23,847 bases of DNA from Actinomycetota bacterium. Its GTDB lineage: Bacteria; Actinomycetota; Actinomycetes; Nanopelagicales; Nanopelagicaceae. Shown piece by piece: positions 16,880 to 22,928 of the stretch. The notes beneath the pieces are model-generated. The model searched no databases. It had not been told where the DNA came from and was given only the letters and a program-made list of their open reading frames with translations. The stretch spans positions 1 to 23,847 of the forward strand of contig WLNM01000004.1 of assembly GCA_009699825.1 (NCBI GenBank). Reading direction: 5' to 3'. Within the stretch, counting starts at the first letter, position 1; each line of letters starts with the position of its first letter. A program made the position numbers and the translations under genes.

Positions 16880-17304
16880 AAGTTCTAGTTATTAATGGTC
16901 CTAATCTTTCACGCTTAGATATTCGTGATTCTTCTATCTACGGAGATTTGAGTTATCCCCAATTAGTTAATTTGATCGAATCATCGGCTGCATCACATGG
17001 GTTTACAGCCGACGTACGTCAAAGCGATGATGAAGCACAAATTATCTCTTGGCTTCATGAAGCTGCAGATAATTCTCTTCCAGTGATTATCAACCCTGCG
17101 GCGTTTACGCATTATTCCTATGCGATTCGAGATGCGGCCGAACTAGTTAAGTCACCGCTAATTGAAGTACACCTTTCAAATCCTTTAGCTCGCGAAGAAT
17201 TTAGACACACTTCAGTAATTTCAGGCGTCGCAAATGGAACTATTGGCGGGTTCGGTCCAAATTCATATGCGTTGGCAATGAGCGCACTTAAAGCACTTTT
17301 GTAA
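16876..17304 (+). CDS. aroQ: Type II 3-dehydroquinate dehydratase
   Basis: A 142-residue type II dehydroquinase that makes 3-dehydroshikimate. Key residues are present: Tyr22 in SSIYGDL, Asn73 in INPAAFTHYS, His79, His99 in EVHLSNPLAREEFRH and Arg110. The usual N-terminal motif (NGPNLNxLGxREP) is looser here, GPNLSRLDIRDSS, while all catalytic residues remain. The start overlaps aroB (ATGA at 16876). After it comes a 99-nt gap leading to efp. In other actinobacteria a proline aminopeptidase gene usually stands at that position; it is absent here. Confidence 0.94.
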   Translation: MKVLVINGPNLSRLDIRDSSIYGDLSYPQLVNLIESSAASHGFTADVRQSDDEAQIISWLHEAADNSLPVIINPAAFTHYSYAIRDAAELVKSPLIEVHLSNPLAREEFRHTSVISGVANGTIGGFGPNSYALAMSALKALL

Positions 17305-17364
17305 TCCTTTCCGCACTGCCAAATTATTTCATTCTCACTTTTGCAGGTATCCTTTAACCCTTGA

Positions 17365-17381
17365 CTATCGGGAATCGATAG
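17365..17381 (+). promoter_or_regulatory. Leader hairpin 1 upstream of efp
   Basis: A perfect 6-bp inverted repeat: CTATCG (17365-17370), loop GGAAT, CGATAG (17376-17381). It directly precedes a second perfect hairpin with only two bases between. It has no U-tract, so I do not call it an aroQ terminator. The upstream ATCCTTTAAC at 17349-17358 is identical to the 5' part of the pyrR leader. Confidence 0.45.
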
Positions 17382-17383
17382 CC

Positions 17384-17398
17384 AGGCCAAGGTGGCCT
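17384..17398 (+). promoter_or_regulatory. Leader hairpin 2 enclosing the efp ribosome binding site
   Basis: A perfect 6-3-6 inverted repeat: AGGCCA (17384-17389), loop AGG, TGGCCT (17393-17398). The Shine-Dalgarno-like AAGGTGG (17389-17395) is inside it, with AGG in the loop, 8 nt before ATG 17404. Folding would affect ribosome access, suggesting translational control of efp. CCTT at 17351 or 17359 could pair with AAGG (17389-17392) as an alternative fold. Confidence 0.45.
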
Positions 17399-17403
17399 GA
17401 TAA

Positions 17404-17982
17404 ATGAAAAGTGTGGTTATACAAGTGGCAACAACAAACGATCTTAAGAATGGCATGACACTGGACTTAGAAGGTCAACTATGGAATGTAGTTGAATTTC
17501 AACACGTCAAACCTGGAAAAGGTCCGGCATTTGTGCGCACCAAATTGAAATCTGTACTTACTGGAAAAGTTGTAGACAAAACTTTCAACGCTGGCGTAAA
17601 GATTGAAATTGCTATTCTCGAGAAACGTGAAATGAACTTCTTGTATAAAGATGGCGATGACTTCGTTTTTATGGATAATAAAACTTTTGATCAAACCAAT
17701 ATTTCTGCCGAAACTGTTGGAGATGCTGCAAACTATATGTTGGAAAATACTGAGGCGATTGTCGCAGTTCATGAGGGAAATCCTCTTTACATTGAACTAC
17801 CAGCATCGGTTGAACTTACAATTACATATACCGAACCAGGTATTCAAGGCGATCGTTCTTCAGGTGGAACTAAGCCAGCAACAGTTGAAACAGGAATTGA
17901 AATTCAGGTTCCACTTTTTATTAAACAAGACGAGAAGGTTCTCGTTGATACCAGAGATGGTTCATACCAAGGTCGCGCGTAA
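17404..17982 (+). CDS. efp: Elongation factor P
   Basis: A 192-residue EF-P, which rescues ribosomes stalled at proline runs. The three-domain fold is recognisable, with the tip loop VKPGKGPAF (Lys39 here), the PGKGP type described for actinobacteria in which the lysine is thought to work unmodified. The signature TYTEPGIQGDRSSGGTKPAT and the end VDTRDGSYQGRA are typical. The start is uncertain. ATG 17404 has AAGGTGG 8 nt upstream, but relatives begin at the position of GTG 17425 (ATTNDLKNG follows), which would give 185 residues and lacks a Shine-Dalgarno. I list the ATG because of its ribosome binding site. nusB follows 2 nt after the stop. Confidence 0.94.
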   Translation: MKSVVIQVATTNDLKNGMTLDLEGQLWNVVEFQHVKPGKGPAFVRTKLKSVLTGKVVDKTFNAGVKIEIAILEKREMNFLYKDGDDFVFMDNKTFDQTNISAETVGDAANYMLENTEAIVAVHEGNPLYIELPASVELTITYTEPGIQGDRSSGGTKPATVETGIEIQVPLFIKQDEKVLVDTRDGSYQGRA

Positions 17983-17984
17983 AA

Positions 17985-18407
17985 GTGTCTGCTCGAAGTA
18001 AGGCACGCAAACAATCTTTGGATCTTCTCTACGAATCAGATATTCGTAGTAAATCTTCTACGGATCTATTGGCGCTTCGTGATGTTGTTGAAGATGGACC
18101 AGATGCACGTCCAATTCGCGAATATACAAAAATTTTGATTACAGGAGTAGATGAGCATAAGAGAAAGATAGATGAATTGATCTCTACGTATGCTCAGGGC
18201 TGGGATATGGATCGTCTTCCTGCCGTTGATAGAAACGTGCTGCGAATTGGTATTTATGAAATTTTATGGCAAGAAGACGTTCCTGATGCTGTTGCGATAG
18301 ATGAAGCACTTGCATTGGCAAAGGAGTTATCCACTGAAGAGTCTTCTGGGTATATCCACGGCGTGCTGGGACGTATTTCTTCAATTCGCCAAGATCTCAA
18401 TCTTTAG
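17985..18407 (+). CDS. nusB: Transcription antitermination protein NusB
   Basis: A 140-residue all-helical NusB, which with NusE binds boxA in rRNA leader transcripts. Recognisable features are the N-terminal ARSKARKQSLDLLYESD, the central YAQGWDMDRLPAVDRNVLRI and the C-terminal PDAVAIDEALALAKELSTEE. Start GTG 17985 lies 2 nt after the efp stop. The efp-nusB pair is conserved across actinobacteria. The last 11 nt overlap the 3' end of the convergent bldD-like gene (18397-18407), so no terminator separates them. Confidence 0.94.
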   Translation: MSARSKARKQSLDLLYESDIRSKSSTDLLALRDVVEDGPDARPIREYTKILITGVDEHKRKIDELISTYAQGWDMDRLPAVDRNVLRIGIYEILWQEDVPDAVAIDEALALAKELSTEESSGYIHGVLGRISSIRQDLNL

Positions 18408-18897
18408 ATTTAAACAAAATATTTAGATCTGCATATTCTTTTATAATATTATTTCTATCTGAAGAAGCCATAATTGAAAGGTAATCAAGATCGCTATTGC
18501 GTAAGGAAAGTATTTCGCCATTCAAATCTTTGCGATAATCAATAATTCCTGAGGTAAATCGATTTAGATCTAAAAGATTCCGTGTTGGATTCTCTTTGAG
18601 AGCTCCATGCAATTTTCGTAGATCGATGACAACATTGACGAAATTTGGCGTTGACTGATTATTTTTGTGGATCAAAATCGCCGTGATGGGCACCTCATAT
18701 ATGGCAGCAATCGCTTCGAGCTTCGAAACAGATATTGACCTAGAACCACGCTCATATGATCCGAGGACAACAGCTTTAATTCTTCCATCACTGGCTTTTT
18801 CAAAATCCTCAAGAGTCCAATTTCGGCTACGTCGAAGTGCCCGTAATGTGCGTCCTAACCTATGTTTTGCTTTTTCGCTATCGACAGGAATGTTCAT
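18397..18897 (-). CDS. bldD: BldD-type transcriptional regulator with c-di-GMP-binding signature
   Basis: A 166-residue protein, nearly the same length as Streptomyces BldD (167). The N-terminal helix-turn-helix (about 14-72, RLGRTLRALRRSRNWTLEDF and AVVLGSYERGSRSISVSKLE) is clearly BldD-like. The C-terminal domain contains Arg122-Lys-Asp124, eight residues, then Arg133-Asn-Ser-Asp136, which is the R-x-D-x8-R-x-x-D cyclic-di-GMP signature of BldD. I place the start at ATG 18897 (minus strand). The frame extends to 18981, but the extra 28 residues are not family-like, their start lacks a spaced Shine-Dalgarno, and they would cover the pyrR promoter. Position between nusB and pyrR matches Streptomyces. 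The linker (about 78-118) is poorly conserved. Confidence 0.85.
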   Translation of the reverse strand: MNIPVDSEKAKHRLGRTLRALRRSRNWTLEDFEKASDGRIKAVVLGSYERGSRSISVSKLEAIAAIYEVPITAILIHKNNQSTPNFVNVVIDLRKLHGALKENPTRNLLDLNRFTSGIIDYRKDLNGEILSLRNSDLDYLSIMASSDRNNIIKEYADLNILFKSKD

Positions 18898-18905
18898 GTA
18901 TGCGT

Positions 18906-18911
18906 AATCTA
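18906..18911 (-). promoter_or_regulatory. Putative -10 of the bldD-like gene
   Basis: On the minus strand TAGATT (TANNNT pattern) ends 8 nt before ATG 18897. With no Shine-Dalgarno in the short space, this would give a leaderless or near-leaderless mRNA. No convincing -35 is visible. Confidence 0.3.
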
Positions 18912-18962
18912 AATCATGGTTGAAACGCCGAAGTTTCCTGTCCACAGAGTTGGGTTCTTTGG

Positions 18963-18971
18963 TGCTATTCT
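18963..18971 (+). promoter_or_regulatory. Extended -10 promoter of the pyr operon
   Basis: TGC followed by TATTCT (18966-18971) is an extended -10 element. Transcription would start near 18977-18979, right at the beginning of the PyrR-binding hairpin. The -35 region has no good match, which is tolerable for an extended -10 promoter. It lies in the 125-bp gap between the bldD-like gene and pyrR, which otherwise holds the pyrR leader hairpin and the putative bldD -10. Confidence 0.5.
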
Positions 18972-18980
18972 TCGCCAGCA

Positions 18981-19016
18981 TCCTTTAACGACCCATCCTG
19001 CGAGGTGGGGAAGGAG
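18981..19016 (+). promoter_or_regulatory. PyrR-binding RNA hairpin overlapping the pyrR ribosome binding site
   Basis: The outer stem TCCTT (18981-18985) pairs with AAGGA (19011-19015). After an internal loop, CCCA (18992-18995) pairs with TGGG (19006-19009). After a bulged T, CCT (18997-18999) pairs with AGG (19003-19005). The top, TCCTGCGAGGT, matches the PyrR-binding consensus UCCNGNGAGGY. The 3' strand of the outer stem is the Shine-Dalgarno AAGGAG (19011-19016), 6 nt before ATG 19023. PyrR-UMP bound here would block translation, the mechanism described for mycobacterial pyr operons. Confidence 0.82.
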
Positions 19017-19022
19017 ATTTAC

Positions 19023-19559
19023 ATGAGTGTTGCCCTGCCGTCGGCGGATATAACGAGAGCTTTAACTCGTATTTCACATGAAATTCTTGAACGCAATGGC
19101 GGATCAGATAATTTAACTCTGCTTGGAATTCCTACCCGTGGTGCACATCTTGCTCTTCGCATCGCATCGATTATCGAAAGCATTGAGTCGAAATCTGTCG
19201 CTGTTGGTACTTTAGATATAACTCTGCATCGCGATGATCTGCGACTACGTCCACCAAGAGCGCTGATGCCCACAAAAATCCCTCCAGCCGGAATCGAAGG
19301 CAAAGATGTTGTCCTGATCGATGATGTTTTCTTCTCAGGAAGAACTATCCGCGCAGCACTTGATGCTCTCGGAGAAATTGGCCGTCCCCGTACAGTTCAA
19401 TTAGCCGTACTGGTTGATCGTGGTCATCGCGAACTTCCTATTAGAGCTGATTATGTTGGTAAAAATCTACCAACCTCTCTTGATCAATCTGTCAAGGTTC
19501 ATCTAAGTGAAATCGATGGAATCGATGAAGTAATTCTCGGTAAAGCTGGCGAACTATGA
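19023..19559 (+). CDS. pyrR: Pyrimidine operon regulator PyrR / uracil phosphoribosyltransferase
   Basis: A 178-residue type I phosphoribosyltransferase-fold protein that senses UMP/UTP and binds pyr mRNA, often with weak uracil phosphoribosyltransferase activity. The PRPP-binding motif VVLIDDVFFSGRTIRAALDA (97-116, Asp100-Asp101) is intact, as are IPTRGAHLA (36-44) and TLDITLHRDDLR (63-74). I take ATG 19023, served by AAGGAG 6 nt upstream, instead of the open upstream GTG at 19005, which lies within the leader hairpin. It is the first gene of the pyr operon and overlaps pyrB by ATGA. Confidence 0.95.
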   Translation: MSVALPSADITRALTRISHEILERNGGSDNLTLLGIPTRGAHLALRIASIIESIESKSVAVGTLDITLHRDDLRLRPPRALMPTKIPPAGIEGKDVVLIDDVFFSGRTIRAALDALGEIGRPRTVQLAVLVDRGHRELPIRADYVGKNLPTSLDQSVKVHLSEIDGIDEVILGKAGEL

Positions 19560-20506
19560 AACATTTGCTCTCAATAAATGATCTAAGTGAAGTCGAAGCA
19601 GTAGCAATTTTGGATACAGCAACGGAGTTAGCTCGAGTTTCGGATGCACCAATGAAAAAACTCCCAACATTACGTGGTCGCACGATAGTTAATTTGTTTG
19701 CTGAGGATTCAACCCGTACTCGAATCTCATTTGAAGCCGCCGCGAAACGTTTATCTGCAGATGTAATTAATTTCAGCGCAAAAGGTTCCAGTGTGAGTAA
19801 GGGAGAGTCACTCAAAGATACGGCTCAAACCCTTCAGGCAATGGGAGCTGATGCCGTGATCATTCGCCATCAAGCATCTGGTGCAGCGCATAGATTGGCT
19901 ACTTCACAGTGGATGTCAGGAACTGTAATTAATGCTGGGGATGGTACTCATGAACACCCAAGCCAGGCGCTACTAGATGCATACACACTTCGCAAGCACT
20001 TAATGCACGGACAAAAAAACCTTCAAGGAATTCATGTTGCCATTGTTGGAGATATTTTGCACTCGCGCGTCGCCAGATCAAATGTATTGCTGCTTTCTAA
20101 ACTCGGGGCAAAAGTTAGCGTTGTGGCACCACCAACATTGTTGCCAGTAGGAGTACATAGTTGGCCCGCCACAGTTTCATATGATTTAGATGACGTAATA
20201 CCCAACATCGATGCCATCATGATGTTGAGAGTTCAGAGTGAGAGAATGAACGAACTCTATTTCCCAAATGCTCGCGAATATTCAAGATATTTTGGTTTAA
20301 ATACAGACAGAGTGAAAAGGATGAAGAAAGAATCCATAATCATGCACCCTGGACCAATGAATCGCGGCTTAGAAATTACGGCAGATGTTGCAGATAGCGC
20401 ACGTTCGGTGATTGTTGAGCAAGTAAGCAATGGCGTAAGTGTGCGAATGGCAATTCTTTACACGCTTTTAACTGGAGAAGGAATTGAATCAGGAGCATTA
20501 GCATGA
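19556..20506 (+). CDS. pyrB: Aspartate carbamoyltransferase catalytic subunit
   Basis: This 316-residue enzyme joins carbamoyl phosphate and aspartate to give N-carbamoylaspartate. The carbamoyl-phosphate site FAEDSTRTRISFE (48-60) is intact, and SSVSKGESLKDT (78-89) supplies the catalytic Ser/Lys loop from the neighbouring chain. HEHPSQALLD is the conserved central motif and HPGPMNRGLEI the aspartate-side motif. No pyrI regulatory subunit gene follows. Both ends overlap neighbours by ATGA (pyrR and pyrC), so the operon is translated as a coupled chain. Confidence 0.97.
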   Translation: MKHLLSINDLSEVEAVAILDTATELARVSDAPMKKLPTLRGRTIVNLFAEDSTRTRISFEAAAKRLSADVINFSAKGSSVSKGESLKDTAQTLQAMGADAVIIRHQASGAAHRLATSQWMSGTVINAGDGTHEHPSQALLDAYTLRKHLMHGQKNLQGIHVAIVGDILHSRVARSNVLLLSKLGAKVSVVAPPTLLPVGVHSWPATVSYDLDDVIPNIDAIMMLRVQSERMNELYFPNAREYSRYFGLNTDRVKRMKKESIIMHPGPMNRGLEITADVADSARSVIVEQVSNGVSVRMAILYTLLTGEGIESGALA

Positions 20507-21804
20507 GTAAGACTTACTTTATTTCAGGGGCAACTTTAGATGATGGTTCACGCAAGGATTTGTATATCGCAGATGGCAAAATTGCAGGTTTTGAAAATCC
20601 GTCAAATAGTCAGGCACTTGTCATAAATGCAACTGGCAAAATTATTTTGCCCGGCCTAGTTGATCTTCATACTCATGTGCGAGAACCAGGCAAGGAAGAT
20701 TCAGAGACCGTTGCTTCTGCATCCCGCGCAGCTGCTAAAGGTGGATTTACTGCGCTCTCTGCAATGCCAAATACTTCACCCGTCGCAGATACTGCCGGAG
20801 TCGTCGAACAGGTATTTCGTTTGGGCACAGAAGCGGGATTGTGTGATGTTTTTCCTATAGGTGCAGTTACAAAAAATTTAGATGGTGAAGAACTAGCCGA
20901 AATAGGCGCCATGGCCGATAGCGCTGCTCAGGTACGTATTTTCAGCGATGACGGACACTGTGTTTCGAATCCTCAAGTTATGCGAAGAGCACTTGAGTAT
21001 GTAAAAAAATTCAATGGTGTAATCGCACAGCATGCCCAAGATCCAGACCTCACAATCGACGCACAAATGAACGAAGGGATTGTTTCCTCCATCCTAGGCT
21101 TAAAGGGTTGGCCAGCGGTTGCCGAAGAAGCAATTATTGCGCGAGATGTTTTGCTTACAGAACATGTGCAATCTCGTTTACATATATGTCACGTAAGCAC
21201 CGCAGGTGGAGTTGAAATTATCCGTTGGGCTAAAGCCAGGGGAATAAATGTCACGGCAGAAGTTACGCCACATCATTTATTGCTTACCGATGAACTCGCT
21301 TCATCGTATGACCCTGTTTACAAAGTAAACCCTCCACTTCGCACAGCCAAAGATGTTCATGCTTTACGAGAAGGATTAGCAGAAGGTGTTATTGATATCG
21401 TCGCCACCGATCATGCTCCGCACCCAGCAGAAAATAAGGAGTGCGAATGGCAACAAGCGGCGTTTGGAATGTTGGGCCTGGAAACCGCTCTCTCAGTAGT
21501 TGCGTTAACTATGGTTGAAACTGGCTTAATGGATTGGAAAGGTGTTGCAGAGCGATTTTCGCGCGCGCCGGCAAGGATTGGTGGGTACATTCATCAAGGT
21601 CGGGATTTTGCGAAGGGCGAAATGGCCAATCTCACGGTATTCGACCCTAGCGTTAGTTGGAGAGTGGACCGCGACTTAGTAGCCTCACGTAGTCGGAATA
21701 CTCCTTTTCATGGAATGGAACTCCCTGGCATGATTTCTGAAACTTTCTTCAAAGGAGTTCCTTCGCTGCTCAATGCGCAATTGCTAACGGAAGATAATTT
21801 ATGA
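20503..21804 (+). CDS. pyrC: Dihydroorotase (type I)
   Basis: A 433-residue amidohydrolase that cyclises carbamoylaspartate to dihydroorotate. Metal ligands are visible: DLHTHVREPG (His56, His58), IAQHAQDP, HICHVSTAGG and ATDHAPH (catalytic Asp near 303). TPHHLLLTDE and KVNPPLRTAKD are the substrate-binding segments. Length and motifs fit the class I monofunctional enzyme that pairs with PyrB. It overlaps pyrB and carA by ATGA at each end. In Streptomyces, as I recall, a small membrane protein gene stands between pyrC and carA; it is absent here. Confidence 0.97.
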   Translation: MSKTYFISGATLDDGSRKDLYIADGKIAGFENPSNSQALVINATGKIILPGLVDLHTHVREPGKEDSETVASASRAAAKGGFTALSAMPNTSPVADTAGVVEQVFRLGTEAGLCDVFPIGAVTKNLDGEELAEIGAMADSAAQVRIFSDDGHCVSNPQVMRRALEYVKKFNGVIAQHAQDPDLTIDAQMNEGIVSSILGLKGWPAVAEEAIIARDVLLTEHVQSRLHICHVSTAGGVEIIRWAKARGINVTAEVTPHHLLLTDELASSYDPVYKVNPPLRTAKDVHALREGLAEGVIDIVATDHAPHPAENKECEWQQAAFGMLGLETALSVVALTMVETGLMDWKGVAERFSRAPARIGGYIHQGRDFAKGEMANLTVFDPSVSWRVDRDLVASRSRNTPFHGMELPGMISETFFKGVPSLLNAQLLTEDNL

Positions 21805-22928
21805 GCAAAGCGTTTTTAGTTCTCGATGACGGAAGAATATTCGAAGGATTATCCTGGGCATTTGAAGGCGTTACCTTTGGAGAAGCGGTATTTCAAACCG
21901 GCATGACGGGATACCAAGAAACCTTGACCGACCCGTCGTATCACAAGCAAGTTGTTGTCATGACGGCGCCTCACATCGGAAATACAGGTATGAATAAAGA
22001 TGACAATGAATCTAAAAAAATTTGGGTATCAGGCTTTGTAGTGCGAAATCCTTCTCCAGTTACTAGCAATTGGAGAAGTGAAAAATCTTTAGAAGATGAG
22101 TTAATTGCTCAGAAAATTGTTGGTATTTCCGGAATTGATACGCGTGCATTGACTAGGCATTTACGCGATCGTGGTGCGATGCGTGTGGGTATTTTTTCTG
22201 GTAAAAATCTCACTCGCGAAGAGATGGTTATTGAAGTGCGCAAACAACCTCAAATGTCAGGTTCTAATCTAAGCGAAGATGTTTCTACCAAGCAGACTTA
22301 TATCGTGCCGGCAGAGGGTGACAAAAAATTCACAGTTGCAGCAATTGATTTGGGAATTAAGGGCGCTACTCCACGAGCATTAGCTCAACGAGGGGTTGAG
22401 ACACATGTCATGCCATATGACTGTACCTTCGAACAGATTCGTGCCATAAATCCAGATGGTGTTTTTCTTTCGAATGGCCCAGGGGATCCTGCGACTATGA
22501 CATCGGTGGTCGACCTTGTTCGTGAAATTCTTTTGTCAGAGATTCCAATTTTCGGAATTTGTTTCGGCCATCAAATATTGGGTCAAGCACTTGGATTCGA
22601 AACGTATAAATTGCAATTTGGTCACCGGGGAATCAATCAACCGGTAATTGATAGGAAAACGAACAAGGTTGAGATTACAGCGCATAATCATGGTTTTGCT
22701 TTGAAAGCACCGACTGAGGGAATCTTCTCCACTGTATTTGGTACTGGCGAAGTCACGCACGTTTCACTCAATGATGGAGTAGTCGAAGGCTTGCAACTTC
22801 TTGAGCGAGGAGCATTTAGCGTTCAATATCATCCAGAAGCCGCAGCGGGTCCGCATGATGCTAGTTATTTATTCGATCGTTTTATTGAATTGATGCAAAA
22901 ATATCCGGCCAGAATGAGGGCCTCTTAA
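21801..22928 (+). CDS. carA: Carbamoyl-phosphate synthase small (glutaminase) subunit
   Basis: This 375-residue subunit releases ammonia from glutamine and passes it to CarB. The N-terminal domain carries FQTGMTGYQETLTDPSY and SGIDTRALTRHLRDRGAMR. The class I glutamine amidotransferase triad is present: Cys254 in GICFGHQ, and His and Glu in QYHPEAAAGPHD. FGHRGINQPV and TAHNHGFAL are standard. Start ATG 21801 overlaps the pyrC stop; the stop shares one base with the carB start (TAATG). Confidence 0.97.
   Translation: MSKAFLVLDDGRIFEGLSWAFEGVTFGEAVFQTGMTGYQETLTDPSYHKQVVVMTAPHIGNTGMNKDDNESKKIWVSGFVVRNPSPVTSNWRSEKSLEDELIAQKIVGISGIDTRALTRHLRDRGAMRVGIFSGKNLTREEMVIEVRKQPQMSGSNLSEDVSTKQTYIVPAEGDKKFTVAAIDLGIKGATPRALAQRGVETHVMPYDCTFEQIRAINPDGVFLSNGPGDPATMTSVVDLVREILLSEIPIFGICFGHQILGQALGFETYKLQFGHRGINQPVIDRKTNKVEITAHNHGFALKAPTEGIFSTVFGTGEVTHVSLNDGVVEGLQLLERGAFSVQYHPEAAAGPHDASYLFDRFIELMQKYPARMRAS

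Noticed and set aside
17361..17366. TTGACT as a -35 box for efp
   Set aside because: No TANNNT element lies 16-18 nt downstream; the sequence there forms the leader hairpins.
18327..18335. TTATCCACT, a one-mismatch DnaA box
   Set aside because: Inside nusB coding sequence (ELSTEE) and not exact.
18938..18946. CTGTCCACA, one mismatch from the high-GC actinobacterial DnaA box TTGTCCACA, in the bldD/pyrR gap
   Set aside because: Single inexact match; no second box nearby.
18898..18981. 28-residue N-terminal extension of the bldD-like gene
   Set aside because: Not family-like, its start codon has no properly spaced ribosome binding site, and it would cover the pyr promoter; the shorter start gives the family length.
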